This document shows, in pieces, positions 50,588 to 59,643 of a stretch of 64,000 nucleotides of DNA (position 1 is the stretch's first letter; each line of letters starts with the position of its first letter). Below the pieces are notes generated by a model, which was not told the DNA's origin, searched no databases, and saw nothing but the letters and a program-made list of their open reading frames with translations. Source of the DNA: SIG575 sp964507395 (GTDB lineage Bacteria; Bacillota; Clostridia; Oscillospirales; Acutalibacteraceae); NCBI GenBank assembly GCA_964507395.1, contig CAZDQE010000005.1:1-64000 (forward strand), read 5' to 3'. Both the position numbers and the translations under genes were made by a program.

Positions 50588-51640
50588 ATGTCAGTTAAAT
50601 ACAATCCCGATATGCCCTCAACAGGCTACAATCCCTCTGACCTTGAAGCATTGAGAAGTTCAAACATCCCTCAGGCACTTGTTGATTCACAGACACGTTT
50701 CGACTCAGCTGATGATGCGGCGCTTTTCTTTGCGAGAGAACTTGATTATATCAAGGCAAAGGCTTACGACAAAAAGTATCCTAAATTCAGTGCGCTTGCT
50801 CATTTCCCCCATACAAGTGAGGTTGACCCCGGCGCAGAAACAGTAACATTCTACAGTTACGACAAGACGGGTATGGCGGAAATCATCAATAACTATGCTA
50901 CCGACCTTCCCAGAGCAGATGCTAAAGGTGAGCCGACAACCGCTTTCATCAAGTCTGTAGGTGTTGCTTATGGTTACTCTGTTCAGGAAATGAGAGCTGC
51001 TCGTTTTGCTCGTAAGAGCCTTGATGTTCGTAAGGCTGAATCAGCTCGTTATCAGATGGATAACATTCTCAACAGAATCGCATGGGCAGGTGACTCAAAG
51101 AACAAACTTATGGGTGTTCTCAGTCCCGAAAATGATATTCCGAGATTCACAATTGCAACTAACGAAGCAGGTACAAGCACAAAGTGGGCAGACAAAACTG
51201 CTGATGAAATTCTCAATGATGTCAACTCATGGGCTAAATGGGTTTCACGCACAACAATGGATGTTGAAAACCCCGACTCACTTCTTCTTCCCTCTGATGT
51301 CTATATGGATATCGCAACAAGAAGAATTCCCGATACAGAAACAACTGTACTTTCTTTCTTGCTTGATAAGTCTCCCTATATCAAGTCAATCAATTCAGCG
51401 CCCGAGCTCAATGATAACGCTTTTGACACAAACCCTCTCACTTCTCTTGAAGATAAAAAGGGTGTTGCATTCCTTTATACGAATGATGCTGAGAAATTCT
51501 CAATTGAGGATCCTCTCGCATTCCTTCAGCATGCAGCTCAGGTCAAAAACCTTGAAACAATCGTTCCCTGTGAAGCTCGTACCGCAGGCGCAATGATTTA
51601 TTATCCCCTCAGCGCTCTTATCATTGAAGGCGTTTCTTAA
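50588..51640 (+). CDS. Major capsid protein (DUF2184 family)
   Basis: 350 residues matching the DUF2184/encapsulin-fold capsid group (DDAALFFARELDYIKAKAY, YGYSVQEMRAARFA, MDNILNRIAWAGD). It forms the icosahedral shell. No protease site is needed for the N-terminus. AAGGAGG precedes the ATG by 10 bases. Codon use is richer in C-ending codons than in the neighbours, fitting high expression. Confidence 0.88.
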   Translation: MSVKYNPDMPSTGYNPSDLEALRSSNIPQALVDSQTRFDSADDAALFFARELDYIKAKAYDKKYPKFSALAHFPHTSEVDPGAETVTFYSYDKTGMAEIINNYATDLPRADAKGEPTTAFIKSVGVAYGYSVQEMRAARFARKSLDVRKAESARYQMDNILNRIAWAGDSKNKLMGVLSPENDIPRFTIATNEAGTSTKWADKTADEILNDVNSWAKWVSRTTMDVENPDSLLLPSDVYMDIATRRIPDTETTVLSFLLDKSPYIKSINSAPELNDNAFDTNPLTSLEDKKGVAFLYTNDAEKFSIEDPLAFLQHAAQVKNLETIVPCEARTAGAMIYYPLSALIIEGVS

Positions 51641-51664
51641 TTAAATTTTGGAGGTATCACAGAT

Positions 51665-51961
51665 ATGATTATCAAAAACAAATCACAGAAAATCATCGGT
51701 TTCGGCGAAGATGCACTTCTTCCCGGCAAAACGCTCGACGTTTCAGATAACTACAAAAACAATCCCATTTTTAAGAGTTATCTGAAAAATGGTGATGTGG
51801 AGATTGTCAAGAAAGACACATCGGACAACAAGAAACCCTCAAAGAGCGCAATAAAAAAAGCAAAGACAAGAGAGGACCTCATCGCCCTTGCTGAAAAATT
51901 CAATATTGAAATCAACGACACAATGACAGATGAGGAAATCGTCGCTGCTCTGGAGGCTTAA
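51665..51961 (+). CDS. Small head-tail region protein with HeH-like C-terminus
   Basis: 98 residues. The strand-rich first half (IGFGEDALLPGKTLDV) and a C-terminal helix-hairpin-like AKTREDLIALAEKFNIEIND resemble small proteins often found after the capsid gene. GGAGG lies upstream. A DNA- or head-binding role is possible. Confidence 0.65.
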   Translation: MIIKNKSQKIIGFGEDALLPGKTLDVSDNYKNNPIFKSYLKNGDVEIVKKDTSDNKKPSKSAIKKAKTREDLIALAEKFNIEINDTMTDEEIVAALEA

Positions 51962-51965
51962 CTAA

Positions 51966-52343
51966 ATGACAGTAATTGAAACTTTCAGGATGATTGCTCC
52001 GGAGTTCAAAGAAATGAAAGATGAAGATGTGTCGAAATGGATAAAACTTGCAGAACCTTATGTATCTAAGAAGAAATTCGGCGATTTGTATGAACAAGCT
52101 CTGGCATATCTGACTGCTCATAAATTAAAAATGAGTGGTCATGGTGATACCTCTCACGGAACGGTAGGGGATTCTTTAAGATTCTCCTCCGTTTCAGAGG
52201 GTGGTTCCTCAGTGAGTTTTTCATCGCCAGCAGCCATTACTGAAAATGATGCAGAGTTTTCACTGACCATTTATGGTATGTCTTTTCTTAAAATACGAAA
52301 AAGCAAGATTGTGTCAATCGTTACATCAGGAAGAAAAGCGTAG
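51966..52343 (+). CDS. Head-tail connector (DUF4054 family)
   Basis: 125 residues matching DUF4054 (MTVIETFRMIAPEFKEM, EQALAYLTAHKLKMSG). This family forms the adaptor ring below the portal. Four bases after the previous gene; same order as in related myophages. Confidence 0.8.
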   Translation: MTVIETFRMIAPEFKEMKDEDVSKWIKLAEPYVSKKKFGDLYEQALAYLTAHKLKMSGHGDTSHGTVGDSLRFSSVSEGGSSVSFSSPAAITENDAEFSLTIYGMSFLKIRKSKIVSIVTSGRKA

Positions 52344-52354
52344 GATGATGTATC

Positions 52355-52816
52355 ATGTCAAAAACCTTCACTGACCTTACACCAGAGGGAAAAAAGTTTT
52401 TTCAGGCACTTAAAAAGTTGGAAAGCCTTGAAATTGCCGTTGGTTTTCAGCGCGGTACTGAAAGTGATGATGGGGTAGATGTTGTAGATTATGCAGCATA
52501 TAACGAGCTTGGGACATCAAGTATTCCCGCAAGGCCCTTTCTGAAACAAAGTTTTGAGAATCATGAACCGCAATTAAAGGTGGCCTGCGAGAAGGTAAAC
52601 ACAACGCTTTCAAGAGGCGGTACATGTGAGTTAGCAATGAATGAGCTTGGCGTTTTTCTTAAAGAACTTATTCAAAGGGAAATTACCGAAGGTGACTTCG
52701 AGCCAAATTCAGAGTTGACGATTTTAAGGAAAGGCGGTAAAGATACGCCGCTCATTGATTCTGGTCTAATGAGAGAATCAGTAAACTATGTAATCAGGAA
52801 AGAAAGTGGTGGATAA
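52355..52816 (+). CDS. Neck/tail completion protein (gp10-like)
   Basis: 153 residues with GFQRGTESDDGVDVVDYAAYNELG and IPARPFLKQSF, the pattern of HK97 gp10-like and virion morphogenesis proteins. It works at the head-tail joint or tail end. Ends right at the next start. Confidence 0.78.
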   Translation: MSKTFTDLTPEGKKFFQALKKLESLEIAVGFQRGTESDDGVDVVDYAAYNELGTSSIPARPFLKQSFENHEPQLKVACEKVNTTLSRGGTCELAMNELGVFLKELIQREITEGDFEPNSELTILRKGGKDTPLIDSGLMRESVNYVIRKESGG

Positions 52817-53224
52817 GTGAATATAGGATTTTTCAACAAAAACTATTGGCTCAGAAGATTTGGTGAACAAAAAATTGTAAAAGGATATTTTGGCTCAGAT
52901 TTTTCTGATGTTATGGTAAATATACATGTTCATCCGATGGGAACCGACTTGCTGTCGGCACTTCCTGAAGGTGAAAGAAAAGTAAAACACCTTGAAGGTC
53001 ATGGAAATATTTCATTAAATGTTTCCGATGTAAAAAGTCAGAAAAAAGGTGATTTGCTTTGGTATATTGATGAATGGTATGAATGTACTGTTTGCCAAAA
53101 ATATGAACAAACATTTCTCTCGCATTACAATTATCAATTTGTTCAATTGCCTCATGATGCCTCAGGTACAGCTGATATTCTGCCTCCACCTGATAAGAGC
53201 GGAAACGGCGGTGAAGTTCGATGA
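52817..53224 (+). CDS. Neck-region protein
   Basis: 135 residues, no strong family match by eye; strand-rich with VNIHVHPMGTDLLSALPEGER, which occurs in connector proteins of Mu-like and clostridial myophages. GTG start. By place it is a stopper or tail completion protein. Confidence 0.65.
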   Translation: MNIGFFNKNYWLRRFGEQKIVKGYFGSDFSDVMVNIHVHPMGTDLLSALPEGERKVKHLEGHGNISLNVSDVKSQKKGDLLWYIDEWYECTVCQKYEQTFLSHYNYQFVQLPHDASGTADILPPPDKSGNGGEVR

Positions 53225-53967
53225 GGGTGTCAAATGTAAGGCAACAATTCCAAAGCCTTATTCAACTTTTCTTTCCAAAAGCTATCGTCGCTTTTGCAAA
53301 TCAAAGCAGACAACCAAAAGGTAGTGTAAATCCTGCACTTATTCTCATTACTCACGGAAATGTCAAAAGACCAAATCAACCTGTATGTGAAATTATTGAT
53401 GGTGAGCCAGTAGCTAACTATCATTCGAGGATTTCAATGACAATTGATTTGTTTTCCAAGGGAACTCCCGTAAAGGATGAGAATGACGAGATTTTTGCTT
53501 ATGAAGATACAACAGTTGATGATTTACTCGCTTTAATTGATTTTATCAATTCAGAATACACTTTAAATTGGTGTAGCAAACATGATATAAGCATTTCTGT
53601 TGAAGGTGATGTTCATCCATTAACAGGAATAGTGAACGATACGAGTTACGAATATCGAGCTCGTGTCGTTTTTCTTATTTATTTTACGCAAAAAGCCATT
53701 GGCTTTGCTCCTGTTTTTTCCGAGGACAGTATCAAGTATCCCACAGGTTACTTTGATGAATTCGGAAACCCCATATTCAGCACAGAAAGACCTGAAGCTA
53801 CAGAAAGTGTTACAGGCTACACCAAAGACGAAACAGGAGACCTTATCATTGATAAGGTTATCGACGATTCACCCGGTACGGGTGGAAGAAATGAAGATTT
53901 AGCCAACGAAGATGTTGGTTATTTCACACAAGTAGAAATTACAGAGGAGGAAACAGAGGATGAGTAA
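53221..53967 (+). CDS. Phage neck terminator protein
   Basis: 248 residues matching the LIC_12616/neck terminator family (NPALILITHGNVKRP, AYEDTTVDDLLALIDFIN, EYRARVVFLIYF). It caps the tail end. The C-terminal ~70 residues are an acidic extension. ATGA overlap with the previous gene, 8-base overlap with sheath. Confidence 0.75.
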   Translation: MRVSNVRQQFQSLIQLFFPKAIVAFANQSRQPKGSVNPALILITHGNVKRPNQPVCEIIDGEPVANYHSRISMTIDLFSKGTPVKDENDEIFAYEDTTVDDLLALIDFINSEYTLNWCSKHDISISVEGDVHPLTGIVNDTSYEYRARVVFLIYFTQKAIGFAPVFSEDSIKYPTGYFDEFGNPIFSTERPEATESVTGYTKDETGDLIIDKVIDDSPGTGGRNEDLANEDVGYFTQVEITEEETEDE

Positions 53968-55150
53968 AAACTATGACAAGATTGCAAGAGTTGATATAGA
54001 CATCGTTTCACCCATTGTCGATGATACAAGTTTTGACAATCTTCTCATTGTAGGTCCGATTCCGAAAGAAACAAAAGAGAATAAGGATATAGTACAGCCT
54101 GATGTTGGTGCTTATTCTTCTCTCCCGGAAGTTGCAGACATGGGTTGGAATTCAGGAGACCCCGTTTACGATGCTGCAATGGTTGCTTTCAGTCAAAGTC
54201 CTAAACCCGGAACAGTTTATATTGCACCTATGAAGGTGACAAAAGAAGAGGTTGAAGACGAAGAAGGAAACGTAGCCGAGGAATTCGTTCAGGAATCTGC
54301 AGTTGAAACAATTGAAAGAGCGCTTGCAACATCTGGCTGGTATGTTGTATGTCCTGCAGGCGTTGATGAAGACGAATACGAAAAGATTGCGGAATACATC
54401 GAAACAACTGAAAAGATGTGTATGTATACAGAAACGCAGTTTTTCACTTGGTCAGAAGAACAGGATGAAGACGGAAACACGGTAAGAGTCCAGAATTTCA
54501 AACCCGCAGTAAGCAACATTTACTTCAGAACTATAGGTGTTTATGGTTGTGTTGACACAAAAGGTGAAACAGACAGTCTCCCCGATGCAAACAAATACCT
54601 GAACGTAGCTTGGGTTACAAAATGGCTCAACTACGAAACAGGTAGCGAAACATCAGCATTCAAGGTTCTTGCTGCTGTTACACCGTCTGCGCTTTCAACA
54701 ACAGAAATGAAACAGCTTGAAGCCGCAAACCTCAACTATTTCATCACAGTTGGCAATAAGAATATCACGATGAACGGCAAGGTTCTTGCTGGTGAATGGG
54801 CTGATATTATTAGATTCAGAGACTGGCTTAAAAACGAAATGCAGGTTCGTGTTGTAAACCTCTTTATTGTTAACCCGAAGATTTCCTTTACTGACAGTGG
54901 TATTGCTCTGATTCAGAATACAATGAATGAAGTTCTCAAGAGAGGCACGAACAAAGGTGGTATCGCAGAAGATGAATTTGACGAAGACGGCAACAAGATT
55001 CCCGGCTTTGTTACATCGGTTCCGCTTTCTTCAAGTCTTACTGTCTCAGAAAAGCAGTCACGTATTCTCAGAAATTGTAAATTTAAGGCAAGACCTGCTG
55101 GTGCTATTCACTTCACCGAAATCGGTGGTAGCCTTACATTTACACTTTAA
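53960..55150 (+). CDS. Contractile tail sheath protein (DUF3383 family)
   Basis: 396 residues: IVSPIVDDTSFDNLLIVGP at the start, SGWYVVCPAGVDEDEYEKIAEYIE in the middle and RPAGAIHFTEIGGSLTFTL at the end are those of DUF3383 sheath proteins. It forms the contracting outer tail tube, which fixes the phage as a myovirus. GAGGAAACAGAGG precedes the ATG. Confidence 0.88.
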   Translation: MSKNYDKIARVDIDIVSPIVDDTSFDNLLIVGPIPKETKENKDIVQPDVGAYSSLPEVADMGWNSGDPVYDAAMVAFSQSPKPGTVYIAPMKVTKEEVEDEEGNVAEEFVQESAVETIERALATSGWYVVCPAGVDEDEYEKIAEYIETTEKMCMYTETQFFTWSEEQDEDGNTVRVQNFKPAVSNIYFRTIGVYGCVDTKGETDSLPDANKYLNVAWVTKWLNYETGSETSAFKVLAAVTPSALSTTEMKQLEAANLNYFITVGNKNITMNGKVLAGEWADIIRFRDWLKNEMQVRVVNLFIVNPKISFTDSGIALIQNTMNEVLKRGTNKGGIAEDEFDEDGNKIPGFVTSVPLSSSLTVSEKQSRILRNCKFKARPAGAIHFTEIGGSLTFTL

Positions 55151-55166
55151 GAAGGGAGGATAAGAT

Positions 55167-55583
55167 ATGTCCGGAGTAAAAACATATAACCCCAAAGAGT
55201 TGACAATCGCACTTGGAACACATGTGGCAACAGGTTTTGCAGAAGACAGTTTTGTTACTATTGACCCCAATGGCGGTGGTATCACAAAAAAAGTAGGTTG
55301 TGACGGTGAGATAGTGAGAAGTATCGACCCTGATGATACTTTTATTGTCAAGCTCAGTCTTCAGCAGTCCTCAAAAACTAGCTCTTATCTTCAGCAGTGT
55401 TATGACAGAGACAGAATTAGTGGTGACGGTATTTTCCCGATTATGGTAAAGGACCTTAAAGGCGGTTTTGTTTTCAGTGCAGATGCAGCATGGGTTGTAA
55501 AACCGGCTTCAAGAGGCTACGGAAAAGAAGCCGGCGACCGTGAATGGGAAATCCATACCGGTTCAGGTACGCTTTCAGAATAA
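55167..55583 (+). CDS. Tail tube protein (DUF3277 family)
   Basis: 138 residues matching DUF3277 (YNPKELTIALGTHVATGFAE, GFVFSADAAWVVKPASRGYG). Monomers stack to form the inner tail tube under the sheath. GAAGGGAGGA upstream. A hairpin after the gene likely raises tube over later gene products. Confidence 0.85.
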   Translation: MSGVKTYNPKELTIALGTHVATGFAEDSFVTIDPNGGGITKKVGCDGEIVRSIDPDDTFIVKLSLQQSSKTSSYLQQCYDRDRISGDGIFPIMVKDLKGGFVFSADAAWVVKPASRGYGKEAGDREWEIHTGSGTLSE

Positions 55584-55590
55584 ATAAAAC

Positions 55591-55620
55591 GGGCTGTGAA
55601 ACCACAGCCCTTGATTTTTA
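55591..55620 (+). terminator. Hairpin terminator after tail tube
   Basis: An eight-pair GC-rich stem GGGCTGTG/CACAGCCC with loop AAAC, then TTGATTTTTA. Leaky, since tail genes continue. Confidence 0.78.
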
Positions 55621-55644
55621 CATTTCTCAAAGGAGTTCAGATAA

Positions 55645-56169
55645 ATGAATAACCAGAATTTGAAACAGCTCCATGTTTCTGAAAAAATAATTGGAGAAAA
55701 CACCTTTTACATCAAAAAGTTCCCAGCTTTCACATGTGCGAATTTAAGCGGTGAACTCGCTTCTCTTATTACGCCAGTATTAAGTGCAATTATTCCTCTT
55801 TTGGGTGTAACTGACGAAGAAGGTGGTATTGACCTTAATAAAATCGAAATCGAGAATGCACTGCCCGCACTTAACACAGCACTTTCCGGTCTGTCTGGAG
55901 ATAAAATCGAAAGACTTATGAGAAAGCTTTTGATAGATACCGGAAATGTTTCGTTCAATGGACCTGTTACTGATGGTGCAACAAAACGCCTCTCATTCGA
56001 TTTGGCAAATGAGATTTTTTGCGGAGATATTGACGAAATGTATCTTCTTTGCATAGAGGTAATCCGTCTTAATTTCAGCAGTTTTTTCAAGAAGCTCGGA
56101 GTCCGATTTGGCAACCTTTCAGAGGTCGTTCAGAATCTGATTCCGAGTACAGAAAACACGGAGAACTAA
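55645..56169 (+). CDS. Tail assembly chaperone, zero-frame product
   Basis: 174 residues between tube and tape measure, the normal site for the chaperone that coats the tape measure (FPAFTCANLSGELASLITPVL, SGDKIERLMRKLL). A slippery T TTT TTC lies near the end in the right phase, and the -1 frame is open onward to 56357. A longer form is therefore likely from ribosomal frameshifting, as in lambda G/GT. Confidence 0.82.
   Translation: MNNQNLKQLHVSEKIIGENTFYIKKFPAFTCANLSGELASLITPVLSAIIPLLGVTDEEGGIDLNKIEIENALPALNTALSGLSGDKIERLMRKLLIDTGNVSFNGPVTDGATKRLSFDLANEIFCGDIDEMYLLCIEVIRLNFSSFFKKLGVRFGNLSEVVQNLIPSTENTEN
56082..56088 (+). promoter_or_regulatory. Probable -1 frameshift site
   Basis: T TTT TTC in zero-frame phase AGT TTT TTC. 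A four-pair hairpin TCGG/CCGA follows at 8 bases. The -1 frame opens at 56073, just before it. Confidence 0.65.
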
Positions 56170-56357
56170 ACTTACAAGCCTTTTCAGAACTTGAAATGAG
56201 AATGTATGTTCTCATAAAAGCTCGATTGGCTTCGAAGTTAGAACTTGAAACCGTTTACACGCTTGATGAGGCTCTTAAACTGTATGCACTTTTTCAAATG
56301 GATTGTGACATTGAAAAAGCTCAGGCAGATGAATTGAAAAACAAAACTCATAAGTAA
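56089..56357 (+). CDS. -1 frame extension of the tail assembly chaperone
   Basis: About 89 codons in the -1 frame, from QEARSPIWQPF through SELEMRMYVLIKARLASKLE to KNKTHK. It has no start with a ribosome binding site; the ATG at 56196 follows no purine-rich stretch. Its length and place fit the T domain of G/GT systems. It ends 16 bases before the tape measure start. Confidence 0.65.
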
Positions 56358-56373
56358 AAGGACAGGTGATTTT

Positions 56374-58551
56374 GTGACTATAGCAGAATTCATCAACAAA
56401 GTAGGTTTCAAAGTCGATGAAAAAGATGTTGAAAAAGTAAACGGTACAATATCTGATATTAAATCTACTGCCACCAAACTTTTAGGAGCAATAGGTATTG
56501 GCTTCAGTCTTACACAGATGAACGAATTGGTCGAAGAGTTTGGCAGAGTGAATAACCAGATTAGAAATTCTACCGAGGCTCTTGGAGACCAACAGGAGAT
56601 ACAGGAACAGATTTTGGCTTCTGCATCGAAAACAAGGTCAAGTTTTGCTGATACCGCTAAGGTCGTATCAAATCTTGTAAAAGAAAACAAAACGCTTTTC
56701 GGAAATGTGGAAGAAGCGGCAAAGTTTAACAATGCCGCAACAATGCTGTTTAAAACAGCAGGTAAAACCAACGAAGAAATCGCAGGCTTGATGGAAGCTA
56801 TAAACAAATCCTTCGCAAAAGGCAAGGTTGATACCGAAACAATTAACCAGCTTCTTGAGCGTTCGCCCGAAGCTATAGAACTGCTTAATAGAAAGCTTGG
56901 CACAACATCAGACCAGCTAGAACAAATGGTAAGTGATGGAAAGATTTCTGTAAAAGACCTTAAAGATGTTTTTGTTGAAAACGCTGATGAAATTGAAAAG
57001 AATTTTCAGAACGTCCCTATGACTGTTACTGATGCACTTCTTGACATCAGAAACAAATGGGGATTTTGGCTTTCAGATATGGATGAAACGCTTGGAGTTA
57101 CCAAAACATTATCGAAGATTATGGTTGCCGGCTTTGATAAAATCATGGCAGTGCTGAATAAAGTAAGAGACGGTTTCAAGTGGCTTTCTGACGAAATCGG
57201 AGGAACGGAAAATCTCTTGAAATTGGCTACAATAACAGCAGGTGCATTTGCGGCAGTTTTTTATTTTCCGAAAGCAATCAAAGGTTTAAAAAACTTGGGG
57301 AAAGCAATTGGAAAGATAAATGTGAAAATGCTTGCCATAGTTGCGGTTGTTGTTCTTATTGCTCTACTAATTGATGACTTGATAAACTTTATTCAAGGAA
57401 ATAACTCTGTAATCGGTAGTTTGTTTGATAAAGCAGGTATAGATTCAACAAAGTTTCGTGAAGGGCTCAGCAACCTTTGGAAAACGGTAAAAGACTTCAT
57501 CCCCGTGGTAAAAGAATTTGCTCTTGGCATAGGCAAAGAGTTGCTTGGTTCTTTGAAAACCTTGCTACCGGTTCTTATGAATTTAGGCAAGCAGATATTA
57601 CCTGTGCTTATGAATTTAATCAAGAGAGTTGTTTCTTTTTTGACTGGTACAGGAAAATCAATTCTAACATTTATTATAAATGCAGTTGTTAAATTGTTAC
57701 CTCTGTTAATCGAAATAATTGTTGCAGTTTTACCAGTTATTATAAATCTTATTGCACAGGCACTACCTTTGCTAATTCAAATTATAGATGCTGTTTTGCC
57801 AATTATAATAGATTTGATAAATCAATTATTACCGATAATCCTCGAAATCATTGATAATGTTCTTCCAATTATTGTAGAACTAATCGAAATGCTTGTCCCG
57901 GTACTTGTTGAGATAGTTGAAGCAATAATGCCTGTGTTACTCGAACTAATTAGCACAATATTCCCTATGCTACAGCCAATTATTGAATTGGTTGCAAATT
58001 TAGTTTCAGATTTAATGCCTGTTTTGGTTTCATTGTTAGATTCAATTATTCCAATACTTGAACCGATTCTTGCTTTACTCCAACCTATTGCTGATATAAT
58101 AGGTGTCATAGTGACAGCCATAGGAAAAGTAGTGGGGTGGGCAGCAAACGGTCTTGGAGATATAATCGGATTATTTTTTGGTGGCGGTGGAGATTCTGAA
58201 ACAGCCAAGAAGGTTAACGCTTACGCTGACGGTACAGAATCGACATCTGACACGTTCATAGCAGGTGAAGAGGGACCTGAACTTATCACAGGTGCTCCCG
58301 GCAAAAAAGTGTTCACCGCTTTGGAGACCGGAAATATTTTTAAAGCTATGGAACTTCTCGCCAGAACAGCAGTCGCACAGCCGGCAACAGTAACCAACTC
58401 AAGCAATTCCCGTGTTGTTAATCAGTACAACGAATTCGTGAATACTTTCAATGGTGAACCGGCACTACAGAAAAACGCAGAGAAAACTATCCACAAAGCA
58501 ACGGGCGATGCAACTGCCGAACTTGCTCGTGGCTTGGCTTTCGCAAGATGA
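56374..58551 (+). CDS. Tape measure protein
   Basis: 725 residues that set tail length and help DNA entry. An N-terminal tape measure domain (about 70-200) is followed by membrane-like hydrophobic parts (about 285-335) and then an 11-residue repeat, PxxIxxIxxxL style, running from about residue 443 to 531 in unbroken register. A glycine-rich end and a C-terminal AEGPEL-like block (GEEGPELITGAPGKKVF) follow. GTG start with AGGTGA upstream. Confidence 0.88.
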   Translation: MTIAEFINKVGFKVDEKDVEKVNGTISDIKSTATKLLGAIGIGFSLTQMNELVEEFGRVNNQIRNSTEALGDQQEIQEQILASASKTRSSFADTAKVVSNLVKENKTLFGNVEEAAKFNNAATMLFKTAGKTNEEIAGLMEAINKSFAKGKVDTETINQLLERSPEAIELLNRKLGTTSDQLEQMVSDGKISVKDLKDVFVENADEIEKNFQNVPMTVTDALLDIRNKWGFWLSDMDETLGVTKTLSKIMVAGFDKIMAVLNKVRDGFKWLSDEIGGTENLLKLATITAGAFAAVFYFPKAIKGLKNLGKAIGKINVKMLAIVAVVVLIALLIDDLINFIQGNNSVIGSLFDKAGIDSTKFREGLSNLWKTVKDFIPVVKEFALGIGKELLGSLKTLLPVLMNLGKQILPVLMNLIKRVVSFLTGTGKSILTFIINAVVKLLPLLIEIIVAVLPVIINLIAQALPLLIQIIDAVLPIIIDLINQLLPIILEIIDNVLPIIVELIEMLVPVLVEIVEAIMPVLLELISTIFPMLQPIIELVANLVSDLMPVLVSLLDSIIPILEPILALLQPIADIIGVIVTAIGKVVGWAANGLGDIIGLFFGGGGDSETAKKVNAYADGTESTSDTFIAGEEGPELITGAPGKKVFTALETGNIFKAMELLARTAVAQPATVTNSSNSRVVNQYNEFVNTFNGEPALQKNAEKTIHKATGDATAELARGLAFAR
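57700..57963 (+). repeat. Eight 33-base periods in the tape measure gene
   Basis: A proline codon recurs every 33 bases (57700 to 57964) with no slip, giving eight 11-residue hydrophobic repeats. Less regular copies occur on both sides. Confidence 0.85.
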
Positions 58552-58566
58552 CTGGAGGTAATCAAT

Positions 58567-59169
58567 TTGTTAAGAGCTAAAGAACCTGTTTCTATAAATG
58601 GTTTGGAGTTTGATGCTCTCATTGATGAAAACGAAGGTTATTCTGCCACTGTTCCGGAATACGCAGTTGAAGAAGGATATACCGTTTCTGATGCCATATT
58701 GCTTGGTGCAGAAACGGTATCTATGACTCTTTATGTCACTAATACTCCTGTAACTTGGTATGAAAAACACGGTGGCGATACAAGCAGGGTTGAGAGTGTG
58801 TGCCAACAGCTTAAAGAAATCTTCTTTGAAAAGAAGCTTGTCACTATACGTACCTCGGATGCGACATCAGAAAATATGGCAATAGAAAGCCTGAGCATCG
58901 GAAAAAGCAAAGATGTTGGTTACGCAAGGGAGATTCCTATTTCTTTTAGAAAAATACGTACTGTAAAAGCCAAAACTACCACAATTCCTGCAAGTTATGG
59001 TAAGAGCGGAACAACTGCTGCAAATGCCGGTACCGCAAACACGTCAACTGCTTCAAGCGGTAGTTCCTCAAGTTCGTCATCTGAAAGCAGTAGTTCAAGC
59101 GACAAGTCAGAAAGCAAGGGAAGCATTCTATATAGTGCCGCTTCTTCGCTTGGCTTATTAGGAGGTTAA
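58567..59169 (+). CDS. Baseplate/tail protein with Ser-rich C-terminal linker
   Basis: 200 residues. The first ~135 resemble the distal-tail/baseplate proteins that follow tape measures in clostridial myophages (EPVSINGLEFDALIDE, AIESLSIGKSKDVGYAREIP). A Ser/Thr-rich stretch (about 150-185) and a short hydrophobic end follow. TTG start with GGAGG upstream. Confidence 0.72.
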   Translation: MLRAKEPVSINGLEFDALIDENEGYSATVPEYAVEEGYTVSDAILLGAETVSMTLYVTNTPVTWYEKHGGDTSRVESVCQQLKEIFFEKKLVTIRTSDATSENMAIESLSIGKSKDVGYAREIPISFRKIRTVKAKTTTIPASYGKSGTTAANAGTANTSTASSGSSSSSSSESSSSSDKSESKGSILYSAASSLGLLGG

Positions 59170-59171
59170 GT

Positions 59172-59486
59172 ATGGAATATACGATTATCGAAATCCCGGA
59201 TATGAATGACAGCATATCCCGTATCGTCCTTTCTGGTAAAGTTTATAACATAAGATTCACTTACAATGACACTGCAGATTACTGGAAGTTCAGCCTGTAT
59301 GACTCCTTAAATAGTCCAATTGTTTTAGGTATAAAAATTGTACCCCGATTTCCGCTTAATGCTTTTTACGGTATCACCGAAATACCCGAAGGAATATTCG
59401 GAGTCATTTCAAATCTTGACCACATCGGCAAAAATGACTTTAAAAACGGCAAAGCACAGTTCGTGTTTATGCCTGTTGAAACCTAA
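59172..59486 (+). CDS. Baseplate plug protein (DUF6983-like)
   Basis: 104 residues, strand-rich (IVLSGKVYNIRFTYNDTADYWKF, FGVISNLDHIGKNDF), as in small baseplate plug proteins placed just before the hub. AGGAGGTTAAGT precedes the ATG. Confidence 0.7.
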   Translation: MEYTIIEIPDMNDSISRIVLSGKVYNIRFTYNDTADYWKFSLYDSLNSPIVLGIKIVPRFPLNAFYGITEIPEGIFGVISNLDHIGKNDFKNGKAQFVFMPVET

Positions 59487-59493
59487 AATAAAA

Positions 59494-59605
59494 TCCGTGG
59501 AAAGTCCTGCGGACAATCCATGGGACAATCCACGGAAAATCCAGATATAACCGTAACTGTATTTTATATCTTATAAATAAGATATTTGTGAGTCTTTCGA
59601 CTCAC
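59494..59605 (+). other. Structured intergenic region with three hairpins
   Basis: In order: TCCGTGGA (59494) / TCCACGGA (59536) with GTCC-TGC-GGAC inside; a perfect ATATCTTAT/ATAAGATAT (59566-59585); and GTGAGTC/GACTCAC with TTTC loop (59588-59605). None ends in a clear T-run, so this is more likely RNA structure for processing or translation control than a terminator. Confidence 0.6.
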
Positions 59606-59643
59606 GTGTGTTGTTAAAAGGGTGTTTTTTGAAAGGAGAAAAA

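Noticed and set aside
56196..56357. Separate small gene downstream of the tail chaperone
   Set aside because: The ATG has no ribosome binding site and the same frame is open upstream past a slippery site, so a frameshift extension fits better.
57822..58208. 128-codon minus-strand open frame in the tape measure gene
   Set aside because: It is the mirror of the hydrophobic 11-residue repeats, has no ribosome binding site and shows only low-complexity Ser/Ile content.
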